Positions 7,460 to 14,745 of a DNA stretch of 46,680 nt are shown here, piece by piece (the first letter of the stretch is position 1; the number at the start of each line of letters is the position of its first letter). Location of the stretch: assembly GCF_000740055.1 (NCBI RefSeq), contig NZ_BBJM01000016.1, positions 1 to 46,680 of the forward strand, written 5' to 3'. This DNA comes from Secundilactobacillus oryzae JCM 18671 (lineage in GTDB: Bacteria; Bacillota; Bacilli; Lactobacillales; Lactobacillaceae). The notes beneath the pieces are model-generated. The model saw only the letters and a program-made list of their open reading frames with translations, had not been told where the DNA came from and did no database searches. The translations under genes were made by a program, and so were the position numbers.

Positions 7460-8545
7460 TTAGACGATTTCCAAATGAAGGTCATCTGGTTGAGCCCAGT
7501 GGAAGGCGCGCATTAAGCGGTAACCCACTGCTGAAATGACGGCTGGTAGAAGCACGCCACAGAAAATGAAAACCCAGAACATGTTCATGTTGGTTGATGC
7601 CAAGTTAATTGGGGCAATAAGGGAAGTTAATCCGAGACCGCCAATGGTGTAAGGCACCTTGAATCCGAAGACCAATGTCCCAACGGCTGCACTTACCATG
7701 GCGGCGACGAAGGTTGGTAAGCAAAGGCGAGGGTTTTTCAGTAAGTTCGGGAATTGAACTTTCGGGGTGATAAAGCCTTGGGCAATGTTGGCACCCACGT
7801 TGTTTTCGTGAAATGACATGACCAAGAAGCCGATAAATTGAGCTGAAGTTCCAATAAGGGTTGCACCTGAAGAGAGTGGATCCAATGCAATTGCGATGGC
7901 TAAAGCTGCTGAAGAAGCAGGGGTCATCAAGAAAATGGCGAATGCTAATGCCAACAACATTGAACCGATAAGGGGACTAACAGTCATTGAGCTAGATACC
8001 CAGCCGCTTAATGCATTTAAAGCTGGAGTCGTGACCGAACCAGCTCCAAGACCGAAAAGGGAACCTACGAAAGTTGCCCCAAGCGGAACCAGCATCATAT
8101 CAAGTGGTGTTTTACCAGTGAGGTACTTACCAACCATTACGGTTAAAACGGCTGCTAAGACGGCACTGATGGGTTGACCGGAAGCGAAGAGCATCCCAGT
8201 CGTGGCCTGTGGCATTTGCCAGCCGGTAGCGGTTATCCCACTGACGGCAGAAGTTGTAAAGTAAACACTGTTAGCACCAACCGTTGCGGCAATCATAGCG
8301 CTAAACATAACCAGGGTGTTGACTTTCATTTGTGAAGCAACTGCGGCACCAAATGCTGCGGGTAATAGAACTTGTGCCATTGCCCCGATTTGGTAGAGTT
8401 GATGCCAGTGAACAATGTTTGCGACTGATTGGAATAATAGCCCGACACCTAACATAACTAAAATGGCGTTTGACACCGCTGCAGAAACCTTGTAGACATA
8501 TTCTTTAACCGACATTCGTTCTTCGTTTGCTTGTGTGTTTTCCAT
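7460..8545 (-). CDS. PTS EIIC-like integral membrane protein (PTS_EIIC_2 type)
   Basis: The 361-residue polytopic protein has about nine or ten hydrophobic segments rich in Gly, Ala and Ser. Landmarks are the LLPAAFGAAVA segment, PLDMMLVPLGATFVGSLFG, and FHENNVGANIAQGFITPKVQFPNL followed by PTFVAAMVSA. It resembles the single-gene EIIC-like family that occurs without EIIA/EIIB partners, and none is near here, so phosphotransfer-coupled sugar uptake is not assured. AGGAGG precedes the ATG. A CodY-like box lies in the promoter region shared with ilvE, which suggests a link to branched-chain amino-acid status. Confidence 0.7.
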   Translation of the reverse strand: MENTQANEERMSVKEYVYKVSAAVSNAILVMLGVGLLFQSVANIVHWHQLYQIGAMAQVLLPAAFGAAVASQMKVNTLVMFSAMIAATVGANSVYFTTSAVSGITATGWQMPQATTGMLFASGQPISAVLAAVLTVMVGKYLTGKTPLDMMLVPLGATFVGSLFGLGAGSVTTPALNALSGWVSSSMTVSPLIGSMLLALAFAIFLMTPASSAALAIAIALDPLSSGATLIGTSAQFIGFLVMSFHENNVGANIAQGFITPKVQFPNLLKNPRLCLPTFVAAMVSAAVGTLVFGFKVPYTIGGLGLTSLIAPINLASTNMNMFWVFIFCGVLLPAVISAVGYRLMRAFHWAQPDDLHLEIV

Positions 8546-8630
8546 ATATGTAGCCTCCTGTTTGATTGAATTATTCTCGGGGTTGCTATGTAAAGATTAA
8601 AAAGTAATGAGAATATGATGATAATTCAAA

Positions 8631-8645
8631 CATTTTCAGAAAGCT
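8631..8645. promoter_or_regulatory. CodY-like operator between the EIIC-like gene and ilvE
   Basis: CATTTTCAGAAAGCT matches the CodY consensus AATTTTCWGAAAATT at 12 of 15 positions. On the minus strand it lies just downstream of a TTGACA (8652-8647), within the presumed spacer of the EIIC-like promoter. A weaker 11/15 match lies at about 8801-8815, downstream of the ilvE promoter. Confidence 0.5.
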
Positions 8646-8763
8646 TTGTCAATCACTTTTTTTAAATTAGTTAATCCTCGTTAAATTCTAATGTATAAAC
8701 TTCTATAATGAATAAGATTGGTATAATCTTAATTGAATTTAGTGGAGAAATTACGAAAACACC

Positions 8764-8792
8764 TTGACGATTTCTGTGTGACAGGGTATTGT
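8764..8792 (+). promoter_or_regulatory. Promoter of ilvE
   Basis: TTGACG (8764-8769) and TATTGT (8787-8792) are separated by 17 nt, about 50 nt upstream of the coding start. The rest of the 298-bp intergenic stretch is AT-rich, with no ORF seen. Confidence 0.6.
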
Positions 8793-8843
8793 TTATTAAT
8801 AATTCTCATAATAATTTAATAAATAAAAGAAGAGGGCATACAT

Positions 8844-9878
8844 ATGATGAAACAAGCTGCAACAACCATTGACTGGGACAACCTAGGTTTTGATTACATG
8901 GACCTCCCTTACCGCTTCCGCGCCTACTATAAAGATGGCGAATGGCAAGACGCTGGTTTGACTGAGGACAGTACCTTACATATTAGTGAAGGCTCAACCG
9001 CCATTCATTACGGCCAAGCTGATTTTGAAGGCTTAAAGGCCTATCGCACCAAAACTGGCGAAATCCAACTTTTCCGTCCAGATCGGAACGCCAAACGAAT
9101 GAAGGATAGCTGTGAACGGCTTTTAATGCCAGCATTTCCCGAGGATCAATTTGTTGACGCGGTGAAAGAAGTGGTTCGTGCAAATGCTGAATTTGTGCCA
9201 CCATACGGTAGTGGTGGTACCCTTTACCTCCGCCCATTAATGATTGGGGTCGGTGGTAACATTGGTGTTCATGCTGCTGATGAGTATATTTTTACCATCT
9301 TTGCGATGCCAGTTGGCAGTTACTTTAAGGGTGGCATGGTACCCACCAACTTTATTACTTCAGAGTTTGACCGGGCAGCTCACAAGGGAACGGGTCAAAG
9401 TAAGGTCGGCGGTAACTATGCAGCGAGCCTCTTACCAGGCCAAGCAGCTCACGAAAACGGGTTTTCTGACTGTATCTACCTTGATCCGCTGACTCACCAA
9501 AAAATTGAAGAAGTTGGATCAGCTAACTTCTTTGGCATTACTAAAGACAATCGTTTCATCACACCAAAATCGCCATCAATTTTGCCAAGCATTACCAAGT
9601 ATTCATTACTGTGGCTCGCGGAAAATCGCTTAGGCTTGGATGTTGAAGAAGGCGATGTCTATATTGATCAATTAGATCAATTTGCTGAAGCGGGTGCGTG
9701 TGGAACGGCTGCCGTTATTTCACCAATTGGTGGGATTTCCCATAACGGCAAACTTCACGTTTTCTATAGTGAAACGGAAGTTGGTCCGGTGACGACACAA
9801 CTTTATGACATGTTGACAGGTATCCAATTTGGGGATGTTGAAGCGCCTGAAGGTTGGGTCCAAAAAGTAGAAATTTAA
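8844..9878 (+). CDS. ilvE: Branched-chain amino-acid aminotransferase
   Basis: This 344-residue class IV PLP aminotransferase interconverts Leu/Ile/Val and their 2-oxo acids. The PLP lysine is K187 in GQSKVGGNYAAS. EGLKAYRT (about 62-69), LYLRPLMIG (127-135), the EEVGSANFFG segment and GACGTAAVISP near the C-terminus are all family marks. Its length and N-terminus match the long Gram-positive BCAT type. AGAGGG lies 6 nt before the ATG at 8844, and the second ATG at 8847 is equally readable. It has its own promoter and terminator. Lactobacilli lacking BCAA synthesis use this enzyme for catabolism, which fits possible CodY control. Confidence 0.96.
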   Translation: MMKQAATTIDWDNLGFDYMDLPYRFRAYYKDGEWQDAGLTEDSTLHISEGSTAIHYGQADFEGLKAYRTKTGEIQLFRPDRNAKRMKDSCERLLMPAFPEDQFVDAVKEVVRANAEFVPPYGSGGTLYLRPLMIGVGGNIGVHAADEYIFTIFAMPVGSYFKGGMVPTNFITSEFDRAAHKGTGQSKVGGNYAASLLPGQAAHENGFSDCIYLDPLTHQKIEEVGSANFFGITKDNRFITPKSPSILPSITKYSLLWLAENRLGLDVEEGDVYIDQLDQFAEAGACGTAAVISPIGGISHNGKLHVFYSETEVGPVTTQLYDMLTGIQFGDVEAPEGWVQKVEI

Positions 9879-9888
9879 GCAGTAAAAA

Positions 9889-9927
9889 ACGCGATAATGG
9901 CTGGGAGTTCAGTCATTGTCGCGTTTT
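9889..9927. terminator. Terminator of ilvE, also facing the convergent gene
   Basis: AACGCGATAATGGCTG (9888-9903) pairs with CAGTCATTGTCGCGTT (9910-9925) and is followed by T residues. The A run before the stem gives a minus-strand tail as well. Confidence 0.85.
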
Positions 9928-10779
9928 CTATTTCACCAAGTAGACTTCGTCATGAATCAAGTCAAATTGGGGATAGTGTTTATTCAGAAGTTCAGTATTT
10001 TCGTTATTAAGGAATGTGGCGTTATCCCAGAATTCCTTGGATCCAGTTGCGCCATGTTTTTCGCCGATGACGACGAAATCGAGTGACGTATCGAGTGAGC
10101 GAATCTTTTGGAGCACTTGCCAATCGATGTCGAGTTTATCGGGTGACCAGGACATGATGACGACGCCGACTTGGTCTTGATACTTCTCAATAGCACTCAA
10201 AGCATCAAGCGCTTCGACGCTAGTGACGGGATGCTTGCCGGTTTCGTTTTCCTTCGCCCAGTCTTTACTGTCAGTGGTAAAAACGGTCTTCTTGGCATCG
10301 CGTAAGCCCTTAGAGATGTAGCCATTTCCAGCCATTAACTCTAATACTGGTCGGTCGCCAACGAACGTGACGAGGTCTTTCATAAACGGTGCGGAAATAT
10401 AAGCCCACATGCCATAGTGATCTTCCAGGTAATCCCGGAATGATCGAATTTGCTTGTCTAAATCGGGAAGGGCAGCTGATAGCTTTTCCCAGAGGTCGTC
10501 TCCACGCTTATCGCCTACAGGATACTGGGCACTAATTTTTTGGAAAATGGTATCTTGGATGTCTTCCGGCAGCAAGAGTTCGGGTAATGCTTGAGGTAAT
10601 AAACCTGCTTGCAATAGCCGATCCGCCTCAACGATGTTGTTAATCAATAGCTTAATGCTGGAATAGTCGTTAAAAAGGTCCCGGTAGGCGAGTAATTTTT
10701 CGATATATCCAGAAGCCTGAATTGCTGGTGATTTAGCGGTTTTGCGTTTCAGAAGTTTCTTTTTTTGTTTGGGATTCAT
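9928..10779 (-). CDS. SAM-dependent methyltransferase-like protein
   Basis: The 283-residue protein has a basic N-terminus (KKKLLKRKTAK), a helical region up to about residue 130 and then a Rossmann-like part. VLELMAGNGYISKGL (145-159) resembles SAM motif I. D170, at the end of the next strand, sits where the ribose-binding acidic residue belongs, and VVIMSWSPDKLD may be motif IV. The substrate is unknown; the basic tail would suit a nucleic acid or ribosome target, but that is inference. AGGAGG precedes the ATG. It follows the XRE regulator on the same strand, but a terminator lies between them. Confidence 0.65.
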   Translation of the reverse strand: MNPKQKKKLLKRKTAKSPAIQASGYIEKLLAYRDLFNDYSSIKLLINNIVEADRLLQAGLLPQALPELLLPEDIQDTIFQKISAQYPVGDKRGDDLWEKLSAALPDLDKQIRSFRDYLEDHYGMWAYISAPFMKDLVTFVGDRPVLELMAGNGYISKGLRDAKKTVFTTDSKDWAKENETGKHPVTSVEALDALSAIEKYQDQVGVVIMSWSPDKLDIDWQVLQKIRSLDTSLDFVVIGEKHGATGSKEFWDNATFLNNENTELLNKHYPQFDLIHDEVYLVK

Positions 10780-10792
10780 GAGGTGTGCCTCC

Positions 10793-10828
10793 TAAAAACT
10801 AAAGGACTAGATTTTGTCATCTAGTCCC
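10793..10828 (-). terminator. Terminator of the XRE regulator
   Basis: GGACTAGAT (10804-10812) pairs perfectly with ATCTAGTCC (10820-10828). On the minus strand the stem is followed by TTTAGTTTTT. Confidence 0.8.
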
Positions 10829-10834
10829 TGGGTG

Positions 10835-11251
10835 TTAGTCTAAATGTAAGTCCAAATCAAGTTCTTCGGACTGCTTCTTACGGGTTGGCTTCCGTTGGCC
10901 TTTGCCGTGCAGGTAGCCGTTAATCAGTTGATAAATTTCGTAACGATCTTGTGAGCCAATCGTTGTGTCGTTAAATGTTAGTTGTTTACCGGAAAGAAAG
11001 AGACGACCGAGATCGTACTCGTCGCGTTCGGTCTTTCCCGCTAAATAATCCATGGTGACGTCGAAGTACTCCGCCAACTTACGAACCTCAACGAATGAGG
11101 GAGTTCGCGCGCCACGCTCCCAGTTACCAATCTGAGAAGCGGTGTTTTCGTGTTCCTTATCAGGCTTGAAGAGCTGATTCAGATCTTCGGCGAGCTGTTC
11201 TAGCGTAATATTTTGTCCACGCCGTAATGCTCGTAAACGTTCTGGAAACAT
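10835..11251 (-). CDS. XRE-family helix-turn-helix regulator
   Basis: The 138-residue protein has an N-terminal HTH_3 domain (about 5-70: LRALRRGQNITLEQLAEDLN, then ASQIGNWERGARTPSFVEV and LAEYFDVTMDYLAG). The C-terminus is short, with a conserved-looking middle and a charged tail. The recognition helix is around SQIGNWERG. The extended HTH loop (FKPDKEHENTA) is longer than the minimal Cro/CI form. AAGGGGTG serves as ribosome site. The divergent neighbour is the alpha/beta hydrolase, whose promoter lies 75-100 bp away, so autoregulation or control of that gene is possible but untested. Confidence 0.85.
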   Translation of the reverse strand: MFPERLRALRRGQNITLEQLAEDLNQLFKPDKEHENTASQIGNWERGARTPSFVEVRKLAEYFDVTMDYLAGKTERDEYDLGRLFLSGKQLTFNDTTIGSQDRYEIYQLINGYLHGKGQRKPTRKKQSEELDLDLHLD

Positions 11252-11325
11252 GTCGGTTCACCCCTTTTTACCTATTATAGCGCTACTTTGTGAAAGTTTC
11301 AGCCAAAACTAATGTTCAGGGCATG

Positions 11326-11354
11326 TTGCAATTTAACCGCGCGATGCCTAGAAT
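11326..11354 (+). promoter_or_regulatory. Promoter of the alpha/beta hydrolase gene
   Basis: TTGCAA (11326-11331) and TAGAAT (11349-11354) have the ideal 17-nt spacing, 45 nt upstream of the chosen start. Confidence 0.65.
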
Positions 11355-11398
11355 AATCAGAGTATTTAATTTAACACAAAACTATCGGAGTGAAAACC

Positions 11399-12343
11399 AT
11401 GAAAAAACGGACCAAGATTATCTGGATTACCGTCATTGCCCTTGTGATTGTCCTTACGGGTGGCATCTTTGTTGCTGGAATGTACTTCTACCACATGGCA
11501 GTGGTTCCTGGGCACAAGGACTTTTTGAGCAATCAGACCAAGATTTCGAAGCAAGATCCACTTTACCACCAGAAGAAATGGTATCAAGACGTGAAGAAGC
11601 AACAGTGGCATGAGGTGTCCGCTACGGATCATCTGAAGTTGAATGCCAATTACGTTGCAGCGGATAAAGCAACCAATAAAACGATTGTCATCGCTCACGG
11701 ATTTGGCGCAGATGGCTCTCGTATGGGGGCGTACGCTGGTATGTTTCACGACATGGGCTATAACATTTTAGTCCCGGATGATCGGGGTGCCGGTAGTAGC
11801 GAAGGTAATTATATTGGTTACGGCTGGCCGGATCGGTTAGATTACGTTAAATGGATTAATCAAGTCATCAAGCGTAACGGTCAAAATTCCGAAATTGTGA
11901 TGTTTGGTGTCAGCATGGGTGGCGCTACGACGATGATGGTTAGTGGTGAGAAGACGCCATCTCAAGTGAAAGCCTTCATCGAAGATTGTGGCTACACTTC
12001 CGTTTACGATGAAATCAGTTACCAAGCTAAGCAAATGTATAACTTACCCGCTTGGCCATTAGTGCCAACGGTCAGCGCCATCACAAAAGTCCGGGCCGGC
12101 TATGGATTTAAAGAGGCCAGTGCGCTTAAGCAGGTAAAAAAGAATCAGAAGCCGATGCTTTTCATTCATGGGGACAAAGATGACTTCGTACCAACTCGGA
12201 TGGTGTACCCGCTCTATAAAGCGGACAAGGGACCAAAAGAGCTCGCCATTTTTAAGGGTGCTGGACATGCTAAATCCTATGCGAGTGACCCTAGTCGTTA
12301 CGAAAGCGTGACGCACAAGTTTTTAGAGAAGTACTTTAATTAA
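11399..12343 (+). CDS. Membrane-anchored alpha/beta hydrolase
   Basis: This 314-residue serine hydrolase has an N-terminal transmembrane anchor (about 7-33) with the catalytic domain outside. S172 in GVSMGG is the nucleophile, D261 or D262 in HGDKDDFVP the acid and H290 in GAGHAKS the base. HGFGADGSRMG around 100-110 forms the oxyanion region. It resembles Gram-positive YqkD-like esterase/peptidase proteins, and the natural substrate is unknown. The frame is open from a GTG at 11390, but GGAG 8 nt before the ATG at 11399 favours that start. The YoaK-type gene begins 17 nt after its stop and is probably co-transcribed. Confidence 0.85.
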   Translation: MKKRTKIIWITVIALVIVLTGGIFVAGMYFYHMAVVPGHKDFLSNQTKISKQDPLYHQKKWYQDVKKQQWHEVSATDHLKLNANYVAADKATNKTIVIAHGFGADGSRMGAYAGMFHDMGYNILVPDDRGAGSSEGNYIGYGWPDRLDYVKWINQVIKRNGQNSEIVMFGVSMGGATTMMVSGEKTPSQVKAFIEDCGYTSVYDEISYQAKQMYNLPAWPLVPTVSAITKVRAGYGFKEASALKQVKKNQKPMLFIHGDKDDFVPTRMVYPLYKADKGPKELAIFKGAGHAKSYASDPSRYESVTHKFLEKYFN

Positions 12344-12360
12344 AATTGGAGATGAGTCGA

Positions 12361-13035
12361 TTGAAAACAAAATCACTCACAAAAGAATTAACATTATTGA
12401 CCTTGGTAGCGACGTTCACGCTGGGGATGATTGATGCGTACACTTTCATGGCACATCGTCAGGTGTTCGCAACTGCGCAGACCGGAAATCTAGTTGTGTT
12501 TGCGGTGAAGTTGTTTACCAAAGGAATCGGATCGGCGTGGGAAAACATCCCGGTTTGGGTCATCTTTGGGATTAGCTGTTTTGTTGCGCAGGGGATGTTG
12601 GAAATTCCCACTGATAAATTATCGCGGCGTCATCAAAATAAGATTTTCATGGCGGTGAACGTCACGGTGCTACTGATTTTGGCCATCGTGCAACAGTTTA
12701 GCAGCAGTGATCTGCTGGTTTGGCCACTGAGTTTTCTGTCAGGCTATGAGCTAACGACGTTTCGAACGGTCGGAAGCATTTCAGCAAATAACGGTATCAT
12801 GACGGGAAATACCAAGAATATGATGAACAGTCTATATCGTTGGTTGATTGATCATGATACTAAGGCAAAAACGAAGTTCCTAACGTTACTGATGATTATC
12901 GTTATTTTTCTATTCGGCGTTGGAACTGGCGCGTTGCTTTGTCACGCGAACCCATTATGGCCACTTTGGGCCGGATTTACCTTGAATGCGTTAGTGTTGG
13001 TGATCCTGTTTACAATCACGCCAAAAACCGACTAG
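12361..13035 (+). CDS. YoaK/DUF1275-family membrane protein
   Basis: The 224-residue protein has five or six hydrophobic segments and the family signature GMIDAYTFMAHRQVFATAQTGNLV near the N-terminus, followed by SGYELTTFRTV and MTGNTKNMM, typical of DUF1275. Its biochemical role is unknown. The frame is open from a TTG at 12346 and contains ATG at 12352, but the GGAG at 12348-12351 would overlap or abut those codons. TTG at 12361, about 9 nt after GGAG, is best placed. It follows the hydrolase closely with no terminator between. Confidence 0.8.
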   Translation: MKTKSLTKELTLLTLVATFTLGMIDAYTFMAHRQVFATAQTGNLVVFAVKLFTKGIGSAWENIPVWVIFGISCFVAQGMLEIPTDKLSRRHQNKIFMAVNVTVLLILAIVQQFSSSDLLVWPLSFLSGYELTTFRTVGSISANNGIMTGNTKNMMNSLYRWLIDHDTKAKTKFLTLLMIIVIFLFGVGTGALLCHANPLWPLWAGFTLNALVLVILFTITPKTD

Positions 13036-13042
13036 ATGTCCT

Positions 13043-13071
13043 TTGGAATCAGCCATCATTTAGCGTATAAT
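13043..13071 (+). promoter_or_regulatory. Promoter of the RNase Y-like gene
   Basis: TTGGAA (13043-13048), a 17-nt gap, then a perfect TATAAT (13066-13071). The predicted +1 near 13078 leaves a leader of about 32 nt before the proposed ATT start at 13110. Confidence 0.65.
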
Positions 13072-13109
13072 AACGATTAACAGGAATTTTAGAAGGGAGA
13101 GACGAGGCC

Positions 13110-14705
13110 ATTATTCTTATCATTATTAGTTTAATTATGTTATTAGTCGGGCTCGTCTCAGGCGTTGCCCTTCGGAAATCAAAGCATCAGCGGGAGTTGA
13201 CGGTTGCCGAACAACAGGCAGCGAAGATTTTAGCTGAGGCTAAGCAAGCCGCAGACAAACAAGCGGCCGATGTGATTGCACAAGGGAAAGAACAAGCCCA
13301 ATCATACCGCGATAATAGTGAAGCTGAACTAACATTACAGCGTGAGGATATTGAAGCGCGTGAGGGTCGTATCAAGCAGCGTGAATCAACCCAAACTTTA
13401 GTCGAGGCACGGTTGGATGATCGTGCTCATGATTTAGATGGTGTGAATGCGGAGTTGACCGCTAGCAAGCAAGTTTTAAGTGAGCAACACGCCACGGCTG
13501 ATCAGTTAGCACAAGAACGTGAAGCAACGTTAAGTGCGGTTGGCGATTTAGATTTCATCACTGCGCAACAGATGGTTCTAAATCGAACTGCTGGTGAGTT
13601 AAAGGCTGAACAAGACGTTGAAATTCGTGAACTAGACGAAGATAACCTGGCGAGTGCCGATAAGGAAGCTCGCGACATCATGATGGAAGCCATTCAACGG
13701 GGACCGGTTGATGAAGCGCGTGAGCATAATGAGCACATTGTCGTGATTCCGGATAATGACAGTCGCAACAAGATTGTTGGTCGGGATAGTCAGAATCTGC
13801 GTTTGATTGAGACACTGACGGGAACTGATTTAGTGTTTGATCCAGAAGATAAAACGATGCTGTACATCAGCACGCATGACCCAATTCGCCGAGAAACGGC
13901 ACGAGTAGCGATTTCAGCTCTGATTGCCACTAGCCGAGTTTCAGTTGCAACGATTGAAAGCCAAGTGGTTGCCGCTCAAAAAGATGTGATGCGTGACCTT
14001 TGGGAATCCGGTGAGCGGGTTGTCAGCAAGTTACACATTGGATTCATGCATCCTGATTTAATCAAGTTATTGGGTCGGATGAAGTATCGGACTTCGTATG
14101 GTCAAAACGTTTTGGCGCACTCGGTTGAAGTTGCACAGTTAGCGGGGGTCATGGCCTCTGAATTAGGCTTTGATGTCCGTAATGCCAAACGAAGTGGGTT
14201 ACTCCATGATATTGGTAAGGCAATTGACCACGAAATTGAAGGGACTCACGTTGAAATCGGGGCAGAATTAGCTCGCGCATACGATGAAGATCCTGTTGTG
14301 GTTAACGCCATTGAGGCTTCTCATGGTGATGTGGAGAAGACCAGTCCAATCGCTGTCTTGATTGCGACAGCTGATGCGATTTCCGGTGCCCGACCTGGTG
14401 CCCGAAGTGAGTCCGCAGAGGACTACATTAATCGATTGCGTAGCTTGGAAAAAATTGCAAACGATCATGAAGGTGTTAGCGATAGTTACGCTATTCAGGC
14501 TGGTCGTGAGATTCGGATTGTGGTCAAACCACAGATGCTGAATGACGAGCAAAGCGAAGAGCTGACGCGCGATGTGCGTGATCAAATTGAAAATGACTTA
14601 ACGTATCCAGGTAAGATTAAAGTCACCACCATCCGCCAGTATCAGGCGGTACAACACGTTGGTGAAGTTGAAAAGAAGAAGTCTAAAAAGAAAAAAAGAG
14701 CATAA
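13110..14705 (+). CDS. rny: RNase Y paralogue (KH-HD endoribonuclease family)
   Basis: The first ATG (13137) has no ribosome site and would cut the membrane anchor in half. Nine codons upstream in frame, ATT at 13110 follows GGGAGA by 9 nt and restores a classic anchor, IILIIISLIMLLVGLVSG. From there the protein has 531 residues, the RNase Y length: anchor (1-22), long coiled coil (about 28-205), KH domain (about 208-275), HD domain with HDIGKAIDHE (H366, D367) and a Lys-rich tail. The KH loop reads GRDS (224-227) where canonical RNase Y has GREG, so the GxxG glycine is lost and RNA binding may be weakened. As lactobacilli normally have a canonical rny, this is probably a second copy. Confidence 0.88.
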   Translation: MILIIISLIMLLVGLVSGVALRKSKHQRELTVAEQQAAKILAEAKQAADKQAADVIAQGKEQAQSYRDNSEAELTLQREDIEAREGRIKQRESTQTLVEARLDDRAHDLDGVNAELTASKQVLSEQHATADQLAQEREATLSAVGDLDFITAQQMVLNRTAGELKAEQDVEIRELDEDNLASADKEARDIMMEAIQRGPVDEAREHNEHIVVIPDNDSRNKIVGRDSQNLRLIETLTGTDLVFDPEDKTMLYISTHDPIRRETARVAISALIATSRVSVATIESQVVAAQKDVMRDLWESGERVVSKLHIGFMHPDLIKLLGRMKYRTSYGQNVLAHSVEVAQLAGVMASELGFDVRNAKRSGLLHDIGKAIDHEIEGTHVEIGAELARAYDEDPVVVNAIEASHGDVEKTSPIAVLIATADAISGARPGARSESAEDYINRLRSLEKIANDHEGVSDSYAIQAGREIRIVVKPQMLNDEQSEELTRDVRDQIENDLTYPGKIKVTTIRQYQAVQHVGEVEKKKSKKKKRA

Positions 14706-14708
14706 AAG

Positions 14709-14742
14709 AAGAGCCATGACATTAGAAAATGTCGTGGCTCTT
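14709..14742. terminator. Bidirectional terminator between the RNase Y-like and 5'-nucleotidase genes
   Basis: AAGAGCCATGACATT (14709-14723) pairs with AATGTCGTGGCTCTT (14728-14742), with T-rich tails on both strands. Confidence 0.85.
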
Positions 14743-14745
14743 TCT

